Positions 18,058 to 27,164 of a DNA stretch of 62,826 nucleotides are shown piece by piece. The first letter of the stretch is position 1. The number at the start of each line of letters is the position of its first letter. The stretch covers positions 1 to 62,826 of the forward strand of contig JAFUSD010000041.1 in NCBI GenBank assembly GCA_017480685.1. The letters run 5' to 3'. This DNA comes from Bacteroidaceae bacterium. GTDB taxonomy: Bacteria > Bacteroidota > Bacteroidia > Bacteroidales > Bacteroidaceae. The position numbers and the translations under genes are program-made. The notes under the pieces are model-generated. The model was not told the origin of the DNA and did no database searches. It worked only from the letters and a program-made list of their open reading frames with translations.

Positions 18058-19391
18058 CCAACCAAACAACCGACCTCATCATCATCGGCTCAGGTCCTGG
18101 CGGATACCGAGCCGCACAACACGCAGCCAGCCAAGGGCTCAAAGTAGTAATCATAGAGCAAGAACACGCAGGCGGCACATGCCTCAACTGCGGATGCATC
18201 CCCACCAAGACCCTCTGCCACTCGGCCGAAGTGGCAGACACCATACGTCGCTCAGCGCAGTTTGGAATCATGGGCGCCGACACCTTCACCATCGATTTCC
18301 AGCAAGTCATGGCACGCACGCAGACCGTCGTAGAGACCCTGCGCCACAATGTCGAGATGCTGATGCAGGCACCAGGCATTACCCTGGTCAGTGGACACGC
18401 ACAGTTTGCCGACCCCCACACCATCGTCGTAGGCGACGACAGTTATAGTGCCCCACACATCATCATCGCTACCGGCTCCCAGCCCGCAGTGCCACCCATC
18501 GACGGCATCAACCTCCCACACGTGCTCGACAGCACACACATTCTCAGCCGTCCACAGCTGCCGCACAACCTCTGCATCATCGGAGCAGGAGTCGTCGGCA
18601 TGGAGTTTGCGTCGGCATACAACCTCTTCGGCAGCAGTGTCAGCGTCGTCGAGTTTCAAGACGAATGTCTGCCAGCCATCGACGCCGACGTGGCACGACG
18701 TGTGCGGCAGACCCTCAGCCGCCGTGGAGTCAGCTTCTACATGCAGTCGGCAGTCACATCGATCGGTGCCGACACAGTCACCTTCGAGCGCAAAGGCAAG
18801 ACACAGACCATCGAGGCCGACACAGTGCTCATAGCCACGGGGCGCAAGCCGCGCACCGACGGTCTGCAGCTCGAACTGGCTGGCATCCACTACGACCCCC
18901 GCGGCATCACCGTCGACCAGCACTTCCGCACCACGCAGCCCCACATCTTCGCCATAGGCGATGTCAACGGCCTTCAGATGCTGGCACATGCAGCTACATA
19001 TCAAGGCTTGCACGCCGTCGATACCCTGCTCGGTCGCACTACCGACGCACCACATCCACCCGTTCCCGCAGCCGTCTTCACCCATCCGCAAGCCGCCGCC
19101 GTGGGGCCCACACAGCAGCAATGCACAGCCCAGGGCATCGACTTCGAATGTCGCAAGACCAACTTCCGAGCCAACGGCATGGCAGCAGCCATGGGCGAGA
19201 CTGACGGACTCCTCAAGCTCATAATCCGTTCCGACGACCGCCGCATCATCGCCTGCCACGTATGCGGACCACATGCAGCCGACATCGTGCACGAAGCCAC
19301 AGCACTCATCACCTGCAACGCCACCATCGACCAACTACACCACATAATACACATACACCCCACATTGGGCGAGATATTGCAAGAAGTGTAG
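18054..19391 (+). CDS. lpd: Dihydrolipoyl dehydrogenase (glycine cleavage L protein)
   Basis: A 445-residue FAD/NAD oxidoreductase that reoxidises the dihydrolipoyl arm of GcvH. It has the FAD-binding GSGPGG motif at residues 12-17 and the redox-active disulfide C43/C48 in GGTCLNCGCIPTK, with an extra Cys46. The NAD-binding GAGVVGMEFAS follows, and the C-terminal HIHPTLGEI supplies the catalytic His. The start at 18054 was chosen because of the ATGA overlap with gcvPB; an in-frame ATG at 18036 would add six residues. Its position makes it the dedicated L protein of this operon. Confidence 0.95.
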   Translation: MTNQTTDLIIIGSGPGGYRAAQHAASQGLKVVIIEQEHAGGTCLNCGCIPTKTLCHSAEVADTIRRSAQFGIMGADTFTIDFQQVMARTQTVVETLRHNVEMLMQAPGITLVSGHAQFADPHTIVVGDDSYSAPHIIIATGSQPAVPPIDGINLPHVLDSTHILSRPQLPHNLCIIGAGVVGMEFASAYNLFGSSVSVVEFQDECLPAIDADVARRVRQTLSRRGVSFYMQSAVTSIGADTVTFERKGKTQTIEADTVLIATGRKPRTDGLQLELAGIHYDPRGITVDQHFRTTQPHIFAIGDVNGLQMLAHAATYQGLHAVDTLLGRTTDAPHPPVPAAVFTHPQAAAVGPTQQQCTAQGIDFECRKTNFRANGMAAAMGETDGLLKLIIRSDDRRIIACHVCGPHAADIVHEATALITCNATIDQLHHIIHIHPTLGEILQEV

Positions 19392-19525
19392 AGTGGGCTG
19401 AGATGTTTAGCGCTTAGGGGTGTCGTTTTGTCGCTTTCGGCCTACATAATAACAAAAAGGGGTGGAGTTTGTGCTCTGCAAATTAACAATTACGGGTGGA
19501 GGAGTTAAGAGAGGAAGTATAATAA

Positions 19526-19561
19526 AAATCCATCCTGACGTTTCACTGTCAGAATGGATTT
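19526..19561. terminator. Bidirectional terminator between lpd and glsB
   Basis: A 14-bp stem with one mismatch (19526-19539 with 19548-19561), flanked by A/T runs on both sides. It serves the convergent lpd (plus) and glsB (minus) genes; the minus-strand T tract (TTTTTATT) is the stronger. Confidence 0.7.
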
Positions 19562-19607
19562 AAGTATTTGTCGTAGTGGATTTTGGTATTTCGATATATT
19601 GAGTAGT

Positions 19608-20618
19608 TCATGGTTTCACTTTCTTGTTGGCTCCTGACGTTATTTTCGAGAGCAGTGGTATGGACTGGTCGACCAGTTCGGGGTGTTCTTCGGCAAATTT
19701 GTCGATGTGTCTGATGCGCTTGCTTTCGAGTATTTCGTCTATTGCGATGAGTATTCCGGTTTCTTCTACGTCGCCGAATCCGTCGTTGATGGCTGTGCCG
19801 AATACTTTCATGGTGGGCGAGAGGCTCATGTAGGCATTGACGAGTGGTGGTATGTTCAGCCCGAAGCTGCGTACTTCGCGGTTGAGGGTGATGTAGTCGG
19901 CTTTGAAGTCGGTGCCGGTGAAGAGTTGTTCAAACTCTTGGGGGTCGTGCTCCATCTGGAGTGGGTGTGTGGCTGTGATTATGTGGTCAGGGTCGGGGAA
20001 GTGTTTGTTTAGGAAGTAGAGTATCATGTCGCGGCAGCGGCGGTTGTAGGATGGGTACATGGTCATCTTGCCGAAGAAGTATTTGCATCCTGGCATAATC
20101 ACTGATATGGCCCCAAGTCCATCCCATAGGTTGTCGAGGGCAAAGAGGCCTTTCGAATCGGCTCGTGTGGCTTGGTATTCGAGTGTCACGAAGGAGCGTC
20201 CCAGCTCTACGGTGTATGGCATGTAGTCTTGTATGAACTTGTGGGAGAAGTGGAACATGTGTGATGTGGCGAGGCGTGGCTGGCCGTCGGCATCGTATTC
20301 CACTTCGCTGCCGAGCAGGAAGCGGTATCCGCCGATGATTTCTTCGGCTTCGGGGTCCCACACGATGAGTTGTTTGTAGGGGTTGGGGCTGGTGTCGAAC
20401 TCGTCGAGGTCGAGTGCTTTGCCTGTACCGCCTCCGGCGGCGCGGAATGCTATCTCGCGCAGTCGGCCTATCTCGCGTACTACATGGGGTGAGTCGTGCC
20501 ATGTCACGATGTAGATTTCGTTATGGCTGCGGTTGGTGAATCGCAGACGTTTGTCGTCGGTGAGCTCAGCGGTGATGGCTGAGCGGGGGATAGGGGGTAT
20601 GATGGGTTGCATGTTCAT
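19608..20618 (-). CDS. glsB: Glycine lipid N-acyltransferase GlsB-like (hemolysin-like GNAT)
   Basis: A 336-residue GNAT/hemolysin-like acyltransferase of the OlsB-related type. In Bacteroides thetaiotaomicron GlsB makes the monoacylated glycine lipid, and GlsA adds the second acyl chain; order and families here match that pair (assignment from established work on Bacteroides, not verified by alignment). Motifs include REIAFRAAGGGTG, LIVWDPEAEEIIGGYRF and VELGRSFV. The start at 20618 overlaps the glsA stop by four bases (ATGA). The longer open frame upstream is only the shadow of glsA. Acts at the inner membrane face. Confidence 0.8.
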   Translation of the reverse strand: MNMQPIIPPIPRSAITAELTDDKRLRFTNRSHNEIYIVTWHDSPHVVREIGRLREIAFRAAGGGTGKALDLDEFDTSPNPYKQLIVWDPEAEEIIGGYRFLLGSEVEYDADGQPRLATSHMFHFSHKFIQDYMPYTVELGRSFVTLEYQATRADSKGLFALDNLWDGLGAISVIMPGCKYFFGKMTMYPSYNRRCRDMILYFLNKHFPDPDHIITATHPLQMEHDPQEFEQLFTGTDFKADYITLNREVRSFGLNIPPLVNAYMSLSPTMKVFGTAINDGFGDVEETGILIAIDEILESKRIRHIDKFAEEHPELVDQSIPLLSKITSGANKKVKP

Positions 20619-21463
20619 GTTGTTTGTTTTTCTAGTTCGTAAACTTTGTCTTTCACCCACTGGGCCCATTGGGTGTGTGTGTGGGTGTTGTCGAATGTCT
20701 GCCATGGTATGGGTTGGCCAAATGTGACGGTGAATTGTTTGCCTACATTTTTGTACATCTCGTCTACCAGGAATAGCATTGCGATGTTTACTTTCAGGTT
20801 GAGGCGCTTGCAGATGTTGGCTATTCGGTAGAAGCGTTCGGAGTTCTGACCTGAGAAGTGTACGGGTATGACGTCGCGTTGGTATTCTATGCTTTTGGTG
20901 ATGAATGTCTTCTTCCAGTCGAGGTCGCGTATGACTCCGTTTTGTTTTCTTGAGCAGAGGCCGGCTGGGAACATGAGTACGTTGTTGTCCGACTGGAATG
21001 CAGCGTCGACCATCTTGGGGAAGTTGCGGCTTTGGTTGCCTGTCTTGTTGATTGGTATACAGAGTGGTGCCAGACCGTCGAGGTTCATCAGAATGTCGTT
21101 GACGAGGTATTTGATGCGGCTGTCGTATTTGTGGCATAGTATGCTGCCCAGTGCTACGCCGTCTTCGCCGCCCAACGGGTGGTTTGACACTATGGTGTAG
21201 TAGCGGCCATCGTGGTTGGTGGGTAGTTGGTCGAGCCCGCGTACTTGCAGGTCCATCTCAAGATAGTCTACGCATTCGTCGAGCCATTCCATGCCGTATT
21301 TTCCGCTGGCGCGCCCTGTGAGGTAACGGTTCACTTCGTCTTGATGTAGTATCGACTTGAGCCAACTGATGACGGGACGGGGTATGTATTTGTATTTGTT
21401 GCCGGCTTTTTGTCGAAGTATTTTGTCGACATCGATTCTGAAATCTCTGCTTTCCTCATTCAT
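20615..21463 (-). CDS. glsA: Glycine lipid O-acyltransferase GlsA-like (PlsC-type)
   Basis: A 282-residue PlsC-like acyltransferase. The catalytic block reads SNHPLGGEDG, with His and Asp separated by five residues, one more than the classic HX4D. A second block (NVLMFPAGLCSRKQNG) corresponds to the substrate-binding motif. It likely O-acylates the N-acyl glycine made by GlsB. Coupled to glsB by an ATGA overlap. Its 5' leader would be made almost entirely of a 45-bp tandem repeat if the promoter box at 21638-21645 is used. Confidence 0.8.
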   Translation of the reverse strand: MNEESRDFRIDVDKILRQKAGNKYKYIPRPVISWLKSILHQDEVNRYLTGRASGKYGMEWLDECVDYLEMDLQVRGLDQLPTNHDGRYYTIVSNHPLGGEDGVALGSILCHKYDSRIKYLVNDILMNLDGLAPLCIPINKTGNQSRNFPKMVDAAFQSDNNVLMFPAGLCSRKQNGVIRDLDWKKTFITKSIEYQRDVIPVHFSGQNSERFYRIANICKRLNLKVNIAMLFLVDEMYKNVGKQFTVTFGQPIPWQTFDNTHTHTQWAQWVKDKVYELEKQTT

Positions 21464-21487
21464 TGGTTTGTTTTATATTAGTGGTGG

Positions 21488-21634
21488 TGCAAGCCTTGGG
21501 TGCCCAAATTATCACAAAATGACATGTATCTTTGCAAGCCTTGGGTGCCCAAATTATCACAAAATGACATGTGTCTTTGCAAGCCTTGGGTGCCCAAATT
21601 ATCACAAAATGACATGTATCTTTGCAAGCCTTGG
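21488..21634. repeat. 45-bp tandem repeat upstream of glsA (3 full units plus 12 bases)
   Basis: Units start at 21488, 21533 and 21578, with a partial copy at 21623-21634. They differ by one base (GTATC versus GTGTC). Each unit junction carries the plus-strand box TATCTTTG or TGTCTTTG followed by GCAAG. The last box forms an inverted repeat with the minus-strand box of the glsA promoter (TATCTTTGCA ... TGCAAAGATA). Confidence 0.92.
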
Positions 21635-21637
21635 CTG

Positions 21638-21645
21638 CAAAGATA
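21638..21645 (-). promoter_or_regulatory. Promoter -7 box for glsA-glsB
   Basis: TATCTTTG on the minus strand within ATTATTTCGTATCTTTGCAG. Nearly the same context recurs upstream of the S9 peptidase gene (26734-26741). No clear TTTG -33 element. Confidence 0.5.
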
Positions 21646-21763
21646 CGAAATAATTGATAATTGATGGTTGATAATTGATATTTTTTGTGGTCAGGGTGCT
21701 TTTTTATGTATTGTATAGGCAGTTTTTTCATTTTGTGTGCTCATCATCGTCTTCTGTCTTTTT

Positions 21764-22222
21764 TCAGTGTGTCACTGCCAGTACAAGGTATGCCACTACT
21801 ACGTATCTCAGGCATTTCCCGATGAAGGTGGAGATGAGTGTGCCCCAGATGTTGGCTCTCAGTATTCCGAGTGCGATGCTTATGGCGGTTCCGAGTATTG
21901 GGATGAATGCGAAGAATCCCATCCATGAACCGTGCCGGCGCACGTATCGCTGTGCGGTGTCGAGTCGTTTCTGGTCTATCTTGAACCATTTCGATATGGT
22001 CTGTACTGATGCAAACGAGCCTACATAGTAGTTTACCATTGACCCTGCCACATTGCCTATGGTGCCGCTTGCTACTGTCATCACGGGGTCCATGCCGGTG
22101 GTGAGTAGCAGTACGGCCATCACGGTCTCGCTGCTGAATGGAAAGAATGTGCCTGCCAGAAACGATGCTATAGCCATGCCCCAGTAGCCGTATTGTATGA
22201 AGAAATCGTTTACAAAATCCAT
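21764..22222 (-). CDS. YqaA/DedA-like membrane protein
   Basis: A 152-residue membrane protein of the VTT/SNARE-associated (DedA-like, YqaA) type. Features are an opening amphipathic helix (FVNDFFIQYGYWGMAIASFL), the GTFFPFSSE segment, a Gly-rich NVAGSMVNYYVG block, then RRHGSWMGFFAFIPILG and two more hydrophobic stretches. The family is linked to lipid scrambling and membrane homeostasis. The start at 22222 was chosen because it begins the conserved region and overlaps the upstream gene by 13 bases; the longer open frame is a shadow of that gene. Confidence 0.8.
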   Translation of the reverse strand: MDFVNDFFIQYGYWGMAIASFLAGTFFPFSSETVMAVLLLTTGMDPVMTVASGTIGNVAGSMVNYYVGSFASVQTISKWFKIDQKRLDTAQRYVRRHGSWMGFFAFIPILGTAISIALGILRANIWGTLISTFIGKCLRYVVVAYLVLAVTH

Positions 22223-23193
22223 GAGCTGAGTATGAAACCGATGATGATTGCCAGTGTGAGTGTCCAGGTCATGATGTTGGAGATGGGGGTTGCATCGTTG
22301 GCCACATAGTGCCCGCCCATTATGGCTGTGGGTATGAAGGCCACGGGTATCAGTGTGTGTAGGTGGGTGGGTTGTAGCAGTATTGTGAGGTAGATGACCA
22401 TGCCGTGTAAGCTCACAATGGAGAGCAGGATGCGGGTGCGTGTCTTGTCGAGTCCCCATCGTGTGTAGAAGTCGACAAATGATATGAGGAAGAGCAGTAA
22501 CGCAACTACGAGTATCAGTATTTGGGGTGCGGTGAGGGTGCTATACCCGCCCCAGCTGAAGTCTACCATCTGTGAGAACAGCTGGCCAATCATCTGTATG
22601 TGGTCGGTGCAGTATGCAATGCTGCCTGCAACCCATAGGGGGGTTATGAGGCCCAGCACCGATGCACACATGCTGCGGCTGTTTATGGCTCTCAATATGT
22701 ATACCGAAAGCCAATATACCGGCACAAACCACACTGCCTGGGGGTATATGAGTATGCCTGTCCCAAGGTATAAGAAGCTTACGTATATGAGTGTTGCAGA
22801 GTCTTCAATCTGGTATGCACTGAATAGTGTGAAGTATGACAGCAGCAGGCATAGCATCAGAACCACCCCCACCTGCATGCAGTGTGTGAATGTGGCTGCG
22901 GTGATGAGTGCTGCAAATGTGAAGCTGATGGCGCGCGAGTTGACTCTGAGCAGGATTTGCGATATGTTCAGCTCGCCCAATATGTATACAACAGCGCTGG
23001 CACAGATAAATGCCAACAGGGTGTTCATCAGTCCGCCTCCTGTGATTATGTTTGGCATCAGGTTCCATAATCCCATAGTGGATTCGGCTGGTGCTGGCTT
23101 GGGTGCTAATATCCATGCCACGATCATGATGAATACCACCGTGTGAAGCGATGTGGGGCTGATGGCCAGTCGATGCTGAAAATTCTTGAACAT
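22210..23193 (-). CDS. Polytopic membrane protein of unknown function
   Basis: 327 residues with about eight to nine hydrophobic segments spread over the whole length and short polar loops. It resembles uncharacterised Bacteroidetes membrane proteins found beside purD, possibly the DUF6427 type, but no catalytic motif was seen. It lies 18 bases after purD and overlaps the YqaA-like gene by 13 bases, so the S9 peptidase, purD, this gene and yqaA probably form one transcript. Confidence 0.7.
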   Translation of the reverse strand: MFKNFQHRLAISPTSLHTVVFIMIVAWILAPKPAPAESTMGLWNLMPNIITGGGLMNTLLAFICASAVVYILGELNISQILLRVNSRAISFTFAALITAATFTHCMQVGVVLMLCLLLSYFTLFSAYQIEDSATLIYVSFLYLGTGILIYPQAVWFVPVYWLSVYILRAINSRSMCASVLGLITPLWVAGSIAYCTDHIQMIGQLFSQMVDFSWGGYSTLTAPQILILVVALLLFLISFVDFYTRWGLDKTRTRILLSIVSLHGMVIYLTILLQPTHLHTLIPVAFIPTAIMGGHYVANDATPISNIMTWTLTLAIIIGFILSSWIL

Positions 23194-23211
23194 GTCAGTC
23201 TAAAAATCCCA

Positions 23212-24483
23212 TTATAGGTCTTTGCCTATATCAGAACGGAAGTATTTGCCTTCAAACTCTATCTTCTGTGCTTCGGCAAACGACTTGGCCAGGGCCTCGT
23301 CTTTGTTGGTGCCGTATGAGCTGACTGCTATGACACGTCCGCCGGCTGTGACCACTGCTCCGCCCGTGACTGCCGTGCCGGCATGGAACACGATGCTGCC
23401 CTCCACGCGGTCGATGCCTGTGATGGGGAATCCCTTCTTGTAGGCCTCGGGGTATCCGCCCGATACGAGCATTACACACACAGCCGCGCGTGGGTCGGCT
23501 TCCAGTATGCGCTCATCGAGGTTGCCCTCAGCAATGCCGTCGAAGAGGTCGACTATATCGCTCTTGATGCGCAGCATCACACTCTCCGTCTCGGGGTCGC
23601 CCATGCGTACGTTGTACTCGATGACCATGGGGTTGTCATCCACATTGATGAGGCCGAAGAAGATGAAGCCTTTGTAGTCGATTCCTTCGGCTGCAAGGCC
23701 TTCAACGGTGGGGCGTATGATGCGGTCTTCCACCTTCTGCATCCACTCCTTCGTGGCAAATGGCACGGGGCTTACCGAGCCCATTCCGCCGGTGTTCAGT
23801 CCTGTATCGCCTTCGCCTATGCGCTTGTAGTCTTTGGCTTCGGGCAGTATCTTGTAGTGACGGCCGTCGGTCATCACAAATACCGAACACTCTATTCCGC
23901 TCAGGAACTGCTCTATCACCACTTTCGCACTGGCTTGGCCGAACATGCCGCCCAGCATTTCCTTGAGTTCGTGCTTTGCCTCGTCGAGTGTAGGCACGAT
24001 GAGCACACCCTTACCGGCACACAGCCCGTCGGCTTTCAGCACGTATGGTGGTTGCAAGGTTTCGAGGAAACGGAGTCCTTCGTCGATGGTGGTGCCGTCG
24101 AAACTGCGGTAGGCAGCAGTAGGTATGCCGTGGCGTTGCATGAATCCTTTGGCAAATTCTTTCGACCCTTCGAGCACCGCCCCTGCCCGCGACGGCCCTA
24201 TCACCGGCACTGCTGCCAGCTGGCTGTCGGCCTTGAAGTAGTCGTAGATGCCTTTCACCAGTGGGTCTTCGGGGCCTACCACCACCATGTTCACTCCGTT
24301 TTCCAATACAAAACGGCGGATGCCGTCGAAGTCGTCGGCCTTGAGCGCCACATTTTCGCCAACACTCTGGGTGCCTGCATTTCCTGGGGCTATAAACAGT
24401 TTCTCCACCTTGGGGCTTTGCGCAATCTTCCATGCCAGTGCATGTTCGCGGCCGCCACTGCCTAATAAGAGTATTCGTTTCAT
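23212..24483 (-). CDS. purD: Phosphoribosylamine-glycine ligase
   Basis: A 423-residue ATP-grasp enzyme, the second step of purine synthesis, joining glycine to phosphoribosylamine. The opening ([20 protein letters not shown]) is diagnostic, followed by [29 protein letters not shown] and [15 protein letters not shown]. Length is standard. The start overlaps the S9 peptidase stop by four bases (ATGA). Confidence 0.97.
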   Translation of the reverse strand: MKRILLLGSGGREHALAWKIAQSPKVEKLFIAPGNAGTQSVGENVALKADDFDGIRRFVLENGVNMVVVGPEDPLVKGIYDYFKADSQLAAVPVIGPSRAGAVLEGSKEFAKGFMQRHGIPTAAYRSFDGTTIDEGLRFLETLQPPYVLKADGLCAGKGVLIVPTLDEAKHELKEMLGGMFGQASAKVVIEQFLSGIECSVFVMTDGRHYKILPEAKDYKRIGEGDTGLNTGGMGSVSPVPFATKEWMQKVEDRIIRPTVEGLAAEGIDYKGFIFFGLINVDDNPMVIEYNVRMGDPETESVMLRIKSDIVDLFDGIAEGNLDERILEADPRAAVCVMLVSGGYPEAYKKGFPITGIDRVEGSIVFHAGTAVTGGAVVTAGGRVIAVSSYGTNKDEALAKSFAEAQKIEFEGKYFRSDIGKDL

Positions 24484-26630
24484 TTCAGATAGTCGTTAAA
24501 GTATTGTGTTATTTTGTTGTGCAGGTGTATGCGGTCGGTACCCATCATGTTGTGCTCGTCGCCCGGATAGGTGAAGAGGTCGGGATAGGTGTCGGCGTCG
24601 ATACATGCGCGTATAAATGATAATGTGTGTTGAGGCACACATGTGTTGTCGTTTCCTCCATAGATGACGAGCAGGCGTCCTTTCAGGTTTCCTGCCTTGC
24701 CCAGGAGCGAAGTCTTGGCATAGCCCTCGGGATTGCTCTGCGGGGTGTCCATATATCGTTCGCCATACATCACTTCGTAGTATTTCCAGTCGATGACGGG
24801 ACCTCCTGCAACTCCCACCTTGAATGTCTCGGGGTAGGTGGTCATGAGGCTGGTGGTCATAAATCCGCCGAAGCTCCAGCCGTGTACGCCTATGCGGTCG
24901 GCATCGACGTATGGTAGCGACTTGAGGTATTCCACGCCCTTTATCTGGTCTTTCATTTCCTCGACCCCGAGCTGGCGGAATGTGGCCTGCTCGAATGCCA
25001 GGCCTCGATGCTCGCTGCCGCGGTTGTCGAGGCAGAACATCACGTATCCCTGCTGTGCCATCCAGATGTCCCATCCGCGCACTCCCCAGTGGCGCGAGGC
25101 GTCGATGTTGTGGGCATGTGGGCCACCATACACGTAGATGACTGCCGGATAGCGCTTCGTGGGGTCGAAGTCGGTAGGCAGGATGAGGCGGTAATAGACG
25201 TCGGTCACCCCGTCGGCTGCCTTCAGGCTGCCCACTTTCATCTCGGGCACACGGAAGCGGTCCCACGGTTCGGCAGCGGTGAGCAGTCGCACTGGCTTGC
25301 CTTTACCCTGAGTGGGTGTGAGGTCGATGTTGCGTGCCACGGTAGGCGACGAGTAGGTATCGACCATCATCGAGCCGCTCTGAGAGAGTTGCACATTGTG
25401 CCATCCCTCTCCGTTGTCGAGCCCCGTGATGCGGCCGCGCATATCCACGCTGAATATGTTCTGCTGCAGCGGGTGTATGGCATTGCTGGTATATACTATG
25501 CTCTTCGTCTTGGTGTTGAATCCTGCCACGCTCATCACCTCCCATTCGCCCTTAGTCAGTTGAGCCAGTTGTTCGCCCTTCGTGTTGTAGAGGTATATGT
25601 GCAGGTAGCCGTCTTTCCTGCTTTGGTAGATGAACTTCGTGTCGTCCCACGGCAGGAACTGTATGGGGTGCATCGGCTCCACGTATTTGCTGTTGCGCTC
25701 GTCGAAGAGCACTGCCACCTTCTTGCCCGTCGTGGCGTCATACTGCACCAGCTGTGCGTGGTTCTGGTCGCGGTTGAGCTCTATCATGTATATCGATTCC
25801 TCGTCGGGACTCCATGCTATGTTGGTGAAATAGCGGTCGGTAGGGTCGCCTGCATCGAGGTAAATGGTGCGCAGGGTCTGTGTGTCATACACTCCCACCG
25901 TCACCTTGTGGCTCGTCATGCCAGCCATGGGGTACTTGTCGGGCACGAGTTCTGCCACCCGGGCCGATACATCGACCTGAGGATATGTTGTCACCATCGA
26001 CTGGTCCATGCGGTAGAATGCCAGCCGCCGTCCTTTCGGACTCCAGAATGTGCCCTTCTCGATGCCGAACTCGTTGCGGTGTACGCTTTCGCCATACACC
26101 AGGTCGAGGCTTCCGTCGAGGCTCAGTGAGCTAACCTTTCCGTCGGGGTGTGCCAGGTAGAGATTGTGTGCTACGGTGAATGCCGTCATGCCGTTTGCAG
26201 CACAGAAGTCGGCATTCTCGCTGCCATCCTTGATAGCACCATACGATTTCACCTCGCCCGAGGTCCAATCCACGGCTACATGCTCGTCGTTCAAGTCGAA
26301 CAATACCTCGGTTTTATCGGCAAAAACAAACTTGGTATACAACAAATGCCTCAGCTCGCGCTTGCCAGCAAGACGCAACCAACGATTGATGTCGGCAAGC
26401 GAAAACAACACATCCATCTTGCCGTCGGCATCCACCTTCATCACCCGTTCAACCTCCTGCTTCAAGAGCTGATTGCCCCACCAGGTATAATACGCATTCT
26501 CGGGCACAAGGCTGTAATAAGTCTTTCCACCGGGAATGAGGTCGTCAATTGTAAACAGCTGTCTGTCTTGCGCCATAACATTAGTACTCACCGCCATAGC
26601 GATGACCAAAGATTTAATAAACGTATTCAT
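24480..26630 (-). CDS. S9 family peptidase, dipeptidyl/tripeptidyl-peptidase IV-like, exported
   Basis: A 716-residue protein with a signal peptide ending MAQ-D, an N-terminal beta-propeller (DPPIV_N) and a C-terminal alpha/beta hydrolase domain. The catalytic triad is Ser586 (GWSFGGF), Asp661 (GGNDNTC) and His693 (GDEHNM). It likely removes Xaa-Pro di- or tripeptides in the periplasm, as do the DPP-IV and prolyl tripeptidyl peptidases of related oral and gut Bacteroidales. Overlap with purD (ATGA) points to an operon. A promoter box lies about 100 bases upstream. Confidence 0.9.
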   Translation of the reverse strand: MNTFIKSLVIAMAVSTNVMAQDRQLFTIDDLIPGGKTYYSLVPENAYYTWWGNQLLKQEVERVMKVDADGKMDVLFSLADINRWLRLAGKRELRHLLYTKFVFADKTEVLFDLNDEHVAVDWTSGEVKSYGAIKDGSENADFCAANGMTAFTVAHNLYLAHPDGKVSSLSLDGSLDLVYGESVHRNEFGIEKGTFWSPKGRRLAFYRMDQSMVTTYPQVDVSARVAELVPDKYPMAGMTSHKVTVGVYDTQTLRTIYLDAGDPTDRYFTNIAWSPDEESIYMIELNRDQNHAQLVQYDATTGKKVAVLFDERNSKYVEPMHPIQFLPWDDTKFIYQSRKDGYLHIYLYNTKGEQLAQLTKGEWEVMSVAGFNTKTKSIVYTSNAIHPLQQNIFSVDMRGRITGLDNGEGWHNVQLSQSGSMMVDTYSSPTVARNIDLTPTQGKGKPVRLLTAAEPWDRFRVPEMKVGSLKAADGVTDVYYRLILPTDFDPTKRYPAVIYVYGGPHAHNIDASRHWGVRGWDIWMAQQGYVMFCLDNRGSEHRGLAFEQATFRQLGVEEMKDQIKGVEYLKSLPYVDADRIGVHGWSFGGFMTTSLMTTYPETFKVGVAGGPVIDWKYYEVMYGERYMDTPQSNPEGYAKTSLLGKAGNLKGRLLVIYGGNDNTCVPQHTLSFIRACIDADTYPDLFTYPGDEHNMMGTDRIHLHNKITQYFNDYLK

Positions 26631-26733
26631 AATACCAACGATTAGATATGCCTGATATACATGAAACCATGTAACCTTTCAGGCATCAAGTACCCTGAAA
26701 ATACAAATTGTCATGTATCATTACAAGCGGCTG

Positions 26734-26741
26734 CAAAGATA
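26734..26741 (-). promoter_or_regulatory. Promoter -7 box for the S9 peptidase-purD operon
   Basis: TATCTTTG on the minus strand in ATTATTTCGTATCTTTGCAGCC, the same context as the glsA box. The predicted leader is about 95 bases. No clear -33 element. Confidence 0.5.
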
Positions 26742-26918
26742 CGAAATAATCGTGAATCGTTTATAAAGAAAAGCAAAATAATTACAACCACCCCCCATAA
26801 CTCTGCCACACTCATAGGCAATTTGCAGAATGAAACAATCAGCACTCCACATCTTTCAGAAAACAAACGCCCACCCAAAGCACCCCTCATCGCCACATCC
26901 CTTGCCCTCATCATCTGC

Positions 26919-27018
26919 GACGATATCCTCAACGCCCCGCGAGGATATCCTCAACAGCCCGCGAGGATATCCTCAACAGCCCGCGAGGATATCCTCAACA
27001 GCCCGCGACGATATCCTC
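26919..27018. repeat. 22-bp palindromic repeat array 3 (5 copies)
   Basis: Copies at 26919, 26941, 26963, 26985 and 27007: GACGATATCCTC, three GAGGATATCCTC, GACGATATCCTC. Spacers are AACGCCCCGC and AACAGCCCGC. It sits between the S9 peptidase start and the GH88 stop; this 534-base space otherwise holds only the peptidase promoter. Confidence 0.92.
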
Positions 27019-27164
27019 GTCCAGATGCAGTGCCTCATTCAGCAACGAACACACGAAACAATGCATCGTCGAGTGAAACCGAGGATAATCATATTCCACC
27101 ATACAAAAGAACACATCCCTCGTTTTGCGAATTAGAAGTCATAACGTCAGAAACGTCAGAAAAA

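Noticed and set aside
16648..18069. 473-residue minus-strand frame opposite gcvPB
   Set aside because: Antisense shadow; gcvPB is unambiguous and fills the interval. The same applies to the long frames opposite nadB, gcvT, lpd, purD and topA.
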